A stretch of 64,000 nt of DNA from a virus: positions 1 to 64,000 of IMG/VR virus record IMGVR_UViG_3300018429_000003; one strand, 5' to 3'. The notes below the pieces were generated by a model. The model searched no databases, had not been told where the DNA came from, and saw only the letters and a program-made list of their open reading frames with translations. The position numbers were made by a program, and so were the translations under genes. Below are positions 55,978-63,221 of the stretch, piece after piece (position 1 is the first letter of the stretch; each line of letters starts with the position of its first letter).

Positions 55978-56463
55978 ATGCAGGTAAATCTACATTGCGC
56001 GGAGTGCGGAGTCGAGTTTTTCAGGCTTCAGTGTCAATTGGGTCGGGGTCGAGGCCGTTTTTGCTCGAAAGCGTGTTTAGGCAAATCGAAACGCCACGGT
56101 TCGGAGTTGTTTTGCGCTCCGTGCGATTCGCCGTTCTATCGCCGATTTGGGGAACAGGATATAGGTGTAGCCATACGCCAATTTTGCTCGCGAGACTGCT
56201 ACTCGGAATGGCGGGCGATGAATCGAAGTCCGAATACTTACCTAAAAACGGGCCGCGTGCATACACATCGCGTGGTAGCCGAAGCGGTCTTAGGGCGGCA
56301 GCTTATGCCCGAAGAGGTGGTGCATCATATAGACCTGAACAAGCAAAACAATCACCCGTCAAATCTCGCCGTCTTCCCGGATCAAGCCATGCACGCGAGT
56401 TGTCATCAGGGAGGGCTTTCTGATGACGAACTACGCCGATTTTCTCTCATCCAAGCGGGTTGA
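55978..56463 (+). CDS. HNH homing endonuclease
   Basis: 161 residues. Two zinc-type pairs (LHCAEC with FCSKAC; FCAPCD with FCSRDC) precede the HNH core HRVVAEAVLGRQLMPEEVVH, HIDLNKQNNHPSNLAVF. The core matches phage HNH nucleases with an N-terminal zinc module. It lies between the helicase remnant and the present helicase gene and overlaps the latter's start by 41 bases. Confidence 0.8.
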   Translation: MQVNLHCAECGVEFFRLQCQLGRGRGRFCSKACLGKSKRHGSELFCAPCDSPFYRRFGEQDIGVAIRQFCSRDCYSEWRAMNRSPNTYLKTGRVHTHRVVAEAVLGRQLMPEEVVHHIDLNKQNNHPSNLAVFPDQAMHASCHQGGLSDDELRRFSLIQAG

Positions 56464-57808
56464 TATCAGTCCCTCCGGCTTCCCGGTTGATAAGTCTTCT
56501 CTAAATCCCCAACTGTGCAGCTTTCAGCGCGACCTAACGGCGTGGGCCATCGAAAGAGGCCGCGCCGCGCTATTCTGCGATTGTGGCTTGGGCAAAACGC
56601 CGATGCAGTTAGCCTGGGCCGAACAGGTAACACGCAAGCTGAACAAGCCCGTTCTGATTCTTGCGCCGCTGGCGGTCTCGAAGCAGACAGAGCGAGAGGG
56701 TAAGAAATTTGGTATAGCCGTAAAGGTCGCGTCGTCGGATATCGAGGTCCGCAAGCATGGTGTTTACGTCACTAACTACGAAAAGCTACAGCACTTCGAT
56801 CCGTCGCGATTTGGTGGCGTGGTTCTGGATGAAAGCTCGATCCTGAAGTCCTTTACTGGCTCAACCCGCAACCTGCTGATCGAGAAGTTCAGTAACACGC
56901 CGATGAAGCTTTGCTGTACCGCGACGCCAGCACCGAACGACTTCATGGAGCTAGGGAATCATTCTGAATTTCTCGGAGTGCTTACACGCACAGAAATGCT
57001 TTCCACGTTCTTTGTGCACGACGGCGGCGATACCGCCAAGTGGAGGCTGAAGGGCCACGCAGAGGAAGAATACTGGAAGTGGATTTGCCAGTGGGCCGTG
57101 ATGATTCGCAAGCCTTCGGATCTCGGGTACTCAGATAAGGGTTTTGACCTACCACCGCTCACGCTTCACCACGTCACGGTGAGCGGCAAGAACGCGCTGG
57201 AAGGGTTTCTATTCCCGGTCGAAGCTCAAACCATGCAGGAGCGCCGGGACGCTCGTAGAGGTAGCTTGCAAGACAGAGTGCGAGCATGTGCTGACCTTGT
57301 GAATGCGAGCACGGAGCCCTGGCTGGTTTGGTGCGACCTGAACGCGGAAGGTGAACTGCTGGAAAAGGCGATTCCAGATTCCGTTCAAGTGGCGGGCGCG
57401 GACAAGGACGAAGTTAAAGAATCGCGGATGCTGGAATTCAGTGATGGTGCCCATCGCGTGCTGATCAGCAAGCCTTCGATCTGTGGATTTGGAATGAACT
57501 GGCAGCACTGCCCAAACGTGGCATACGTCGGCTTGAGCGATTCTTATGAAAAGTTCTACCAATCGCTTCGCAGGGCTTGGCGATTTGGGCAACGGCGACC
57601 GGTTAACTGTTACGTGATTACGTGTGAACAGGAAGGCGCAGTTGTCAAGAATATCGAGCGCAAGGAGAAAGACGCGATGCGCATGGCCCAGGAGATGGTT
57701 AAGCACATGAGCGTTTACAACACGGAAGCCGTTCATGGGACCGTGCGAACTGGAGAAAACTATCGACCGATCAGGGCAATGGAATTGCCGGAATGGATGC
57801 AAGTATGA
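56423..57808 (+). CDS. SNF2-like phage DNA helicase/translocase
   Basis: 461 residues. Walker A DCGLGKT (53-59), motif II LDESS (Asp136, Glu137), TATPAPNDF, and a C-terminal half ending in SLRRAWRFGQRRPVNCYVIT (motif VI). It belongs to the SNF2-like helicases often encoded before DNA methyltransferases in phages. It may remodel or unwind DNA for replication. First residues duplicate an upstream remnant. Confidence 0.85.
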   Translation: MTNYADFLSSKRVDISPSGFPVDKSSLNPQLCSFQRDLTAWAIERGRAALFCDCGLGKTPMQLAWAEQVTRKLNKPVLILAPLAVSKQTEREGKKFGIAVKVASSDIEVRKHGVYVTNYEKLQHFDPSRFGGVVLDESSILKSFTGSTRNLLIEKFSNTPMKLCCTATPAPNDFMELGNHSEFLGVLTRTEMLSTFFVHDGGDTAKWRLKGHAEEEYWKWICQWAVMIRKPSDLGYSDKGFDLPPLTLHHVTVSGKNALEGFLFPVEAQTMQERRDARRGSLQDRVRACADLVNASTEPWLVWCDLNAEGELLEKAIPDSVQVAGADKDEVKESRMLEFSDGAHRVLISKPSICGFGMNWQHCPNVAYVGLSDSYEKFYQSLRRAWRFGQRRPVNCYVITCEQEGAVVKNIERKEKDAMRMAQEMVKHMSVYNTEAVHGTVRTGENYRPIRAMELPEWMQV

Positions 57809-58716
57809 AAGTAGTCGATCAAAGATTCGGTAAGACGTGGGCCATGTATCTCGGCGATTCGTGCGAGGTCATTCAAGGAGTGCCGTCTAGCTCAATTCAC
57901 TATCAGATATTCTCTCCGCCGTTCGCTTCGCTTTACACCTACTCGGCGAGCGAGCGCGACCTTGGCAACTGTCGAACCCACTCGGAATTCTATGAACACT
58001 TCAAATTCCTAATCGCGGAAATGTATCGAGTGGCAATGCCGGGGCGGTTGCTATCTTTTCATTGCATGAATCTGCCTTCATCGAAGCAGCGCGACGGGGT
58101 GATCGGGATATTGGATTTCAGGGGCGACCTGATCCGCATGTTTAGGGAGGTAGGGTTTATCTACCACTCAGAAGTCGTGATCTGGAAAGATCCCGTCACC
58201 GCAATGCAACGGACAAAAGCTCTTGGTCTATTGCATAAACAGATCAAAAAAGATTCGTGCATGAGTCGGCAGGGGATTCCTGACTACCTCGTTACGATGC
58301 GTAAGCCGGGAGAGAACCCCGAGCGCGTCACTCATACAAACGAATCTTTCCCTGTCTCGGTTTGGCAAAGGTACGCTTCGCCTGTCTGGTTTGACATTAA
58401 CCCGTCCAAAACACTGCAACGCGAATCAGCGCGAGAAGATAACGACGAGCGCCACATATGCCCGTTGCAGTTGGAAGTGATTGAGCGAGCAGTTGAACTG
58501 TGGACCAACCCCGGCGATACGGTTGCGAGCTGGTTTGCGGGCATCGGCAGTGAAGGGTATGTCGCGATTCAAAAAGGCCGTCGCTTCATCGGCGTTGAAT
58601 TGAAACCGAGTTACTACAAGCAAGCGGTCGCGAACCTTGACCACGCAGAGAATGAGGCGCCCAGGGATCAATTGTTTGCTGCTGCCGACCTAATGAGTGT
58701 TGAGGCTATCGCATGA
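57805..58716 (+). CDS. DNA adenine/cytosine-N4 methyltransferase, beta class
   Basis: ATG 57805 overlaps the helicase stop. 303 residues; catalytic motif SPPF (37-40) lies before the SAM-binding motif WFAGIGSEG (243-251), the beta-class order. N-terminal FGKTWAMYLGDSCEVI and C-terminal RFIGVELKPSYY support it. SPPF differs from the common SPPY/DPPY by the aromatic. Likely modifies phage DNA against host restriction. Confidence 0.8.
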   Translation: MKVVDQRFGKTWAMYLGDSCEVIQGVPSSSIHYQIFSPPFASLYTYSASERDLGNCRTHSEFYEHFKFLIAEMYRVAMPGRLLSFHCMNLPSSKQRDGVIGILDFRGDLIRMFREVGFIYHSEVVIWKDPVTAMQRTKALGLLHKQIKKDSCMSRQGIPDYLVTMRKPGENPERVTHTNESFPVSVWQRYASPVWFDINPSKTLQRESAREDNDERHICPLQLEVIERAVELWTNPGDTVASWFAGIGSEGYVAIQKGRRFIGVELKPSYYKQAVANLDHAENEAPRDQLFAAADLMSVEAIA

Positions 58717-58919
58717 ACAGTTACACCGAGCGCCGGAAGCTAAGAGAATCTTCAAACCTTGAGGGCGCGAGCATCGATCAGGGCAAGCGCTGCATTTGCC
58801 CAACGTGCGGAGGCGAGCATTACACGAAGCGGGAAAACGTCACAAGCAGTGACGTGAGAACAGAGCAGGCGGACAGTTTCACAAACGCTGAGACCGCGAT
58901 TCTAACTTTTGGAAAATAA
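58713..58919 (+). CDS. 68-residue CxxC protein
   Basis: ATGA coupling with the methyltransferase. CICPTCGGEH gives a single half zinc ribbon; the rest is polar. Unknown. Confidence 0.45.
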   Translation: MNSYTERRKLRESSNLEGASIDQGKRCICPTCGGEHYTKRENVTSSDVRTEQADSFTNAETAILTFGK

Positions 58920-58929
58920 AGGAGACACC

Positions 58930-59610
58930 ATGCAATACGAGATCTCAAACGAAATAGAAAAGATGGCCCGCGGCATCATCAAGCAACACCATCCAGACCT
59001 TACCAGCAAGAACATCGTCTACGTCTTCCAAGCGCGCAAAGACAAAGGCACCGGTGAGGCGCAGGCGCAGATGCGCAAGGGCAAGCCAATTCTCGCTGAC
59101 GTAAAGATTGTCGGTGGCCTGAATGCCTTTCTCGTCTCCGGTGAGGCGCGCACAGATGAGAATGGACCAACGCCTTTCGTGGTCATGATCGTCAGTAAGC
59201 ACGCTTGGAACCTGCTGAAACCTGAGCAGCGCCAGGCGATGATTGACGAGCAGCTGTGCCGCGTTGACTACGACATTGAAACCGGACGGCCCGCGCTTCT
59301 CGCTTACGACGTTAACGCTTTCAGTCTGAACGTGAAGCGCTACGGAGCTTGGCATAACGACCTCGCTACGTTCCTCAAAGTCGCAAAGCAGCATCCACTA
59401 TTCGAAGACCTCGAAAACCAGCCTGACCCTCAGCCTGTCGTTGAACAGACCGCATCAGCCGAAGCGAAGCAGCAAGTGAAGGTGCTGAAGGCTGGTAGCG
59501 GTAATGGCGCTGAGAAGGTTGAGCCTGCGAAGGAAGCGCCAAAGCCCAACGAGCTTCGGATTATCAAACAGAAAGTCGCAGAGCGAAGTGCGGCAAGGGC
59601 GACGAAGTAG
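58930..59610 (+). CDS. phage metallopeptidase-family protein with lost zinc site
   Basis: ATG 58930 after AAAGGAGACACC. 226 residues. The putative phage metallopeptidase family pattern is followed: IYVFQARKDKGTGEAQAQMR-like opening, LKPEQRQAMIDEQLCRVDYD, YDVNAFSLNVKRYGAWHNDL. Family members have D-H-E-L-C-H at the active site; here it is D-E-Q-L-C-R, so all three key residues are gone. Likely a DNA-binding or structural relic. C-terminal 60 residues are disordered. Confidence 0.6.
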   Translation: MQYEISNEIEKMARGIIKQHHPDLTSKNIVYVFQARKDKGTGEAQAQMRKGKPILADVKIVGGLNAFLVSGEARTDENGPTPFVVMIVSKHAWNLLKPEQRQAMIDEQLCRVDYDIETGRPALLAYDVNAFSLNVKRYGAWHNDLATFLKVAKQHPLFEDLENQPDPQPVVEQTASAEAKQQVKVLKAGSGNGAEKVEPAKEAPKPNELRIIKQKVAERSAARATK

Positions 59611-59716
59611 GAAGCTTGAATCCGATTAACGTTTTGCGCGTCACGCTGCCAAATCCATGCTTTCTAAAGTGTGGCGCATAAATGGCTCGAAATTGGAAGT
59701 GTGAAAGGGAAAAGCG

Positions 59717-59884
59717 ATGGCAGACCAACCTATTGATTTTCATTGCGCTGACTGCGGTTGTGATCGTGGTGGCGTGATCGATTTGGCGGAAAAACCCACT
59801 GTGCTGCGATGCTTCGAATGCACACAGAAACCCAGAAAGGAAAATGCAAATGCCAGAGACAGTAGACAACGGCAAGCCCGGTAA
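59717..59884 (+). CDS. 55-residue zinc-ribbon protein
   Basis: ATG 59717 with GAAAGGGAAAAGCG. CADCGC and CFECT make one ribbon; the tail is basic. An overlapping frame at 59682 encodes a short hydrophobic peptide but has no binding site. Unknown function. Confidence 0.5.
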   Translation: MADQPIDFHCADCGCDRGGVIDLAEKPTVLRCFECTQKPRKENANARDSRQRQAR

Positions 59885-60209
59885 CGGTTTCGACGCGTGG
59901 TGCGTTCTCGATCTGTTTGGACACCAGCGTACAGCGGGCCACGTCACTGAACAGACAATCGGCGGGTGCTCTTTCATTCGAATAGATGTTCCTGAGAAAG
60001 ACGGAGGATATCGGACGGAGTATTACGGCAATGGAGCGGTCTACAGCATGCGCCCCGTCACAGAGGAATTAGCGCGGGCGATTGCGTTACGTGCTGCCGC
60101 TCCCGTGAGTGCGTGGGATCTTTCAAGACTCGGGTTGAATCCCGCCCCGGCAGAGGGCACTGCAGCCCATGTTGATCACGCTGGGGAAGATGACGAACAG
60201 GACGATTAG
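59850..60209 (+). CDS. conserved phage protein, 119 aa
   Basis: ATG 59850 with AAAGGAAAATGCAA upstream. The core WCVLDLFGHQRTAGHVTEQT, IGGCSFIRIDVPEKDGG and YYGNGAVYSMRPVTEELARA is a pattern seen in many temperate phage early regions. Mechanism unknown. C-terminus acidic. Confidence 0.6.
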   Translation: MPETVDNGKPGNGFDAWCVLDLFGHQRTAGHVTEQTIGGCSFIRIDVPEKDGGYRTEYYGNGAVYSMRPVTEELARAIALRAAAPVSAWDLSRLGLNPAPAEGTAAHVDHAGEDDEQDD

Positions 60210-60217
60210 CCGTGGTA

Positions 60218-60508
60218 ATGACCCAGCGATACCTTCACGGAGTGGCCCAATCATTTTGGCGTGGATGCCGTTGCGGTCCCTGTCGCGTTGCTGGTTCAGA
60301 GTATTCAAGGTTCCGCTATCTGGAGCGAGCGAAGGGGCGACGGAAAGATTGCCGAAAGGCGTGGCGATCAAGGGCGGCGATTCGTGGAATTGGAACGCAA
60401 AGGGAGATCGCGGAACTGCTGGGAATCGGACAGGCAACAGTCTCTCGGATACTCGCCGGGAAGAAGATCAGGCCCGAGACAGAGCGGAAAGTACTGAGGG
60501 CTGCGTAA
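60218..60508 (+). CDS. HTH protein, 96 aa
   Basis: ATG 60218 (GTG 60212 possible). The basic N-terminal half has CRCGPC. Then RGIGTQREIAELLGIGQATV and SRILAGKKIRPETERKV form a canonical helix-turn-helix. Probably a DNA-binding regulator of the late early region. Confidence 0.6.
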   Translation: MTQRYLHGVAQSFWRGCRCGPCRVAGSEYSRFRYLERAKGRRKDCRKAWRSRAAIRGIGTQREIAELLGIGQATVSRILAGKKIRPETERKVLRAA

Positions 60509-60539
60509 TTGGATTACTGAAAGTGGCAGGGGTGAATTG

Positions 60540-60809
60540 ATGAAATACAGACTGCGATGGCGCGTTCAAGAAAAGATGCGGGCCGTGTGGCGCAATACCA
60601 TCGGGTTTCGTTTGGCGCTTTGGCTGGATAAGAGATTTCCGAAATGGTGCTGGGCTGAACTTTGCACCACGATCGGTCTTGGCTATGACATTCAAGACTG
60701 GCGCAAGGCTCGTGAGACTGGCCCATCTTGTGCCCGAGATTGCGAAACATTTGGATCGTGCTACTGCGGCAAGATGGTCAAGTCGGAAGCAAAAGCGGTG
60801 ACCGCATGA
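60540..60809 (+). CDS. unknown 89-residue protein with Cys-rich C-terminus
   Basis: ATG 60540 after GGCAGGGGTGAATTG. Basic helix (MKYRLRWRVQEKMRAVWRNT), then CARDCETFGSCYCGK. Overlaps the next start by ATGA. Unknown. Confidence 0.45.
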   Translation: MKYRLRWRVQEKMRAVWRNTIGFRLALWLDKRFPKWCWAELCTTIGLGYDIQDWRKARETGPSCARDCETFGSCYCGKMVKSEAKAVTA

Positions 60810-61021
60810 ACAGCAACGAGATCCAATATCAAATGAATCGGCTGATTCAGAAAATCGTAACAGCCCAGCAAGCGCAGGGTGAGCGATGCAATCACGATCA
60901 CCACTGCCACTGTGTGCCTGAATTAAGCGAAGCCGAAAACATCGCACGAGACTTGAAGCGCGAACTTGAAATGCAGGAGTCGGAGCGGGTGATAGCTCAG
61001 GGAAAGGTGGTGACGGCGTGA
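60806..61021 (+). CDS. 71-residue helical protein with His/Cys cluster
   Basis: ATG 60806 overlapping the previous stop. RCNHDHHCHCVPELSEAENI is a tight Cys/His cluster between two helices and would bind metal. Ends in GTGA coupling. Unknown. Confidence 0.5.
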   Translation: MNSNEIQYQMNRLIQKIVTAQQAQGERCNHDHHCHCVPELSEAENIARDLKRELEMQESERVIAQGKVVTA

Positions 61022-61239
61022 GCACTGAAATCAAATACGTTGGCGGTTCAAAGGATGGCCAGACCAAGCGCGTGCGCTCTGTCGGTGAACAAAAGTCTAT
61101 AGAGCGATACGTTTGGAAAGAGTTCAATAAAGCGACGAACCAGCCGACAGGTCGCACGCGACGGGAGAACTATCGCCTTGAGCGCGGGCGGGGCGAATAC
61201 GTCCTTCAGGGAGACATTGAAAGCGAGGCGGTTCAATGA
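61018..61239 (+). CDS. unknown 73-residue protein
   Basis: GTG 61018 coupled to the previous gene. TEIKYVGGSKDGQTKRVRSV is a typical short phage beta domain. Ends with ATGA coupling. Confidence 0.45.
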   Translation: MSTEIKYVGGSKDGQTKRVRSVGEQKSIERYVWKEFNKATNQPTGRTRRENYRLERGRGEYVLQGDIESEAVQ

Positions 61240-61331
61240 GAATCCAACTCCCCAGCGGCGGGACCGCAACAGTGTCAGAAGACGTTCAGCCAAAGACGGT
61301 GGCGGCGTTGGACCAGGGTTATCGAGTTTAA
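61236..61331 (+). CDS. 31-residue micro-gene
   Basis: Coupled start; RIQLPSGGTATVSEDVQPKT. Possible structured micro-protein; length limits confidence. Confidence 0.35.
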   Translation: MRIQLPSGGTATVSEDVQPKTVAALDQGYRV

Positions 61332-61354
61332 GAAACTGTGACCAAGGACTACGA

Positions 61355-61417
61355 ATGACCATTCAACTTGAAATCCCACGCGAACCAATCGAGCAGATTA
61401 AGTGTTTGCGCAGATGA
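61355..61417 (+). CDS. 20-residue micro-gene
   Basis: ATG 61355 to TGA 61417, ITQLEIP-like start. It lies just before the excisionase-like gene and its stop is 8 bases upstream of that start. Very short; may be a leader peptide. Confidence 0.25.
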   Translation: MTIQLEIPREPIEQIKCLRR

Positions 61418-61424
61418 GGTGAGT

Positions 61425-61628
61425 ATGAGCGCTGAATTAGAAAAGCACTATTACACCGATAAAGAGTTCTGCGAAATGATGGAGATAGATCGTCGCACGT
61501 CGAAGCGCTGGCGTGAGAAGCGATTGATCGGCTACATCCGCACGCCCACCGGGAAGATTCGCTATCTGCAGCGACACATCGAAGCGTTCGACAAGCGCAA
61601 CGAAAGGAAAGCGAAGACAGCAGCGTGA
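61425..61628 (+). CDS. excisionase-like MerR-type HTH protein
   Basis: ATG 61425, 67 residues. YYTDKEFCEMMEIDRRTSKR, WREKRLIGYIRTPTGKIRYL fits the winged-helix fold of phage excisionases. Its stop meets the integrase stop exactly, with the genes converging. Would direct the integrase toward excision. Confidence 0.7.
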   Translation: MSAELEKHYYTDKEFCEMMEIDRRTSKRWREKRLIGYIRTPTGKIRYLQRHIEAFDKRNERKAKTAA

Positions 61629-62831
61629 TTACTCGTCATCCTCTTCAAGCAGTTTTGCAGCTCGCTTCCGTGTTGACTTATCGACGTGCATGTAGCGCCA
61701 GGTTGTTTTAGGTTGAGAATGGCCCATAAGTTTACCCGTTTCTTCCAAGCTCAGTCCGCGCCGAATCAGGCGCGTGGTAGCCGTGTGCCGCGCATCGTAA
61801 AGTCGAAAGCCTTCCAGCGAAATTCCTTCAAGTCCGGCCAACCGTTTGGCTGTAGCAAAGGACCGCTTCACCGACTTAAACGGCAAGGTCTTCTTTCCTT
61901 TCTTGTACGTGAAAACAAACTCGTCGGGTTTCTTGCCTTCGCACAACGGGGTGACAGCGGCCCTGGCTTTGGCTGTCAGATCGAAGGACCGCTCCTTCCG
62001 GCGTTTTCCTTTGTACGAAACAACGGTGATGCAGTTGTCGGCCAGGTCAACATCCTTGACGCGAAGCTGGAAAAGTTCAATCGGTCGGCAACCGGTAGCG
62101 AATGCGCAGATCAAAAGTGGCTTCAGGTGCTTGCGTCGATCGTCTTCATCGCAAGCGTCAATCAAGGCCTGCTCTTCTACCTTAGTGGCGATACGTTCGC
62201 GCTCTGTCTCTTCAGCTTTCTCTACCAAAGAGTCGCCCTCGTGAAATGGATTGCGCTTGATCCATCGATGCTGATGGGCAATAACGAACAGTCGGCGAAG
62301 GACTTCAAGTTCACGGTGGACGCTGGCTATCGAACGCTGCCAGGTCTCTTTGATTTTGATTGCGGTTCGCTTCCCTTCCGTGTCGCGCTGGTACTTATCT
62401 CGGGTCGCAGGGGTTTTGAGGCGGGCAGACTTGAAGTCAGCAAGGTCTCCATAGGTAATGCTTCTAACTCGCCTGTTGGGTCCGAAGAAATCCACGAGCG
62501 CATCGGCCTTACGGCGCGCGTCTCGCCAGGATCGCATTCCAGCCTTCTTCATTCCCTTACGGTCGTATTCAGCCTCGATGGCGTAGTTGTCTTTGTAGTG
62601 GTCCACCAACTGCTTGATCGTAAGGGTGGCGCCGTCAACCGCTGCGTCGTCGCGGTCGTCGTCAATGTCTTCCATCAAATCCTTGATGTGGTTGCGGGCT
62701 TCTTTTTTGGTTCCGCTTACAGACTTCCGTTTCTTGTCGTGAACCTTCCCTTTAGAGTCGGTCCACGTGATGCGACCGTAAAGATAGCCTTCAGCGTCAT
62801 ACCAAAAACTGCCAGTTCGCGCTCGGGGCAT
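61629..62831 (-). CDS. int: tyrosine-recombinase integrase
   Basis: ATG 62831 (MPRARTGSFWYDAEGY) was chosen; ATG 62870 would add 13 residues. 400 residues: N-terminal arm-binding domain (LYGRITWTDSKGK), core-binding domain (about 70-190) and catalytic domain with Arg249 (TGCRP), Lys274, Arg348 (YDARHT; the usual first His is Tyr345), His371 (GHSQ) and Tyr380 (WRYMHV). It recombines attP with the tRNA site next to it. Confidence 0.9.
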   Translation of the reverse strand: MPRARTGSFWYDAEGYLYGRITWTDSKGKVHDKKRKSVSGTKKEARNHIKDLMEDIDDDRDDAAVDGATLTIKQLVDHYKDNYAIEAEYDRKGMKKAGMRSWRDARRKADALVDFFGPNRRVRSITYGDLADFKSARLKTPATRDKYQRDTEGKRTAIKIKETWQRSIASVHRELEVLRRLFVIAHQHRWIKRNPFHEGDSLVEKAEETERERIATKVEEQALIDACDEDDRRKHLKPLLICAFATGCRPIELFQLRVKDVDLADNCITVVSYKGKRRKERSFDLTAKARAAVTPLCEGKKPDEFVFTYKKGKKTLPFKSVKRSFATAKRLAGLEGISLEGFRLYDARHTATTRLIRRGLSLEETGKLMGHSQPKTTWRYMHVDKSTRKRAAKLLEEDDE

Positions 62832-62890
62832 TTTTCCAGATTCAACTTCCAGATTCAGGCTGCGACACACGGTATATCAAAGTCCCGCAA

Positions 62891-62980
62891 TGTCACAATA
62901 GGGAGTATAATAGAGCCGCTTTTATCTGCGATAAATGGCAATGAATCGGTAAGATGTCCGGTGGTGTCACGGACTGTCAC
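62891..62980. promoter_or_regulatory. putative integrase arm-binding repeats
   Basis: TGTCAC occurs at 62891-62896, 62965-62970 and 62975-62980; the last two are 10 bp apart, one helical turn. They lie between int and the tRNA-like core, the position of arm sites in attP. Confidence 0.5.
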
Positions 62981-62996
62981 AAGAGCGGGATGGGTG

Positions 62997-63038
62997 CTTT
63001 TAACCAGTGGGTCGCAGGTTCGAGCCCTGCTCGGCTCA
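62997..63038 (+). other. attachment core: 3' part of a tRNA-Lys(UUU)-like gene
   Basis: The sequence runs from the anticodon loop (CTTTTAA) through CCAGT, a 5-base variable loop, the T arm (GCAGG TTCGAGC CCTGC) and the acceptor strand TCGGCTC with discriminator A. The 5' half of the tRNA and a CCA are absent. This is the usual core copied by phages that integrate in a tRNA 3' end. It is attP, or the attR of a prophage. Confidence 0.85.
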
Positions 63039-63131
63039 TACTTAAATCAAGCCCTTTCTAAGCCCTCACCGGGTTTCCTTCCAGATTCCACTTCCATTAA
63101 CGCCGCAGAATCTTCGATTTTGGAGGGTTCT

Positions 63132-63221
63132 ATGGGTCACGGTACTGCTCTGGGAGAGGTGTGTTTGATGCCGCTTTTTAGGAAAGCGCGACGGAGATTG
63201 GAGGCGGGGAATGGCCGCTGA
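63132..63221 (+). CDS. 29-residue micro-gene, coupled
   Basis: GGAGGGTTCT is just before ATG 63132. The peptide has a basic end (PLFRKARRRLEAGNGR). Its stop overlaps the ATG at 63211, so it may be a translational leader for that gene. Confidence 0.4.
   Translation: MGHGTALGEVCLMPLFRKARRRLEAGNGR

Noticed and set aside
59682-59777. 31-codon frame with a hydrophobic helix
   Set aside because: Overlaps the zinc-ribbon gene at 59717, which has the ribosome binding site; kept only as a remark.
60468-61157. Leftward 229-codon frame
   Set aside because: Antisense to four tightly coupled rightward genes; Ser/Pro/Arg-rich shadow.
62997-63038. Complete tRNA-Lys gene
   Set aside because: The 5' half, D arm and matching anticodon stem strand are missing; only the 3' part is present.
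61686-63221. 511-codon rightward frame antisense to the integrase
   Set aside because: It is the mirror of the integrase gene, is rich in Phe/Ser/Gly without domain logic, and crosses the attachment site. Only its last 30 codons, with their own binding site, are kept as a micro-gene.
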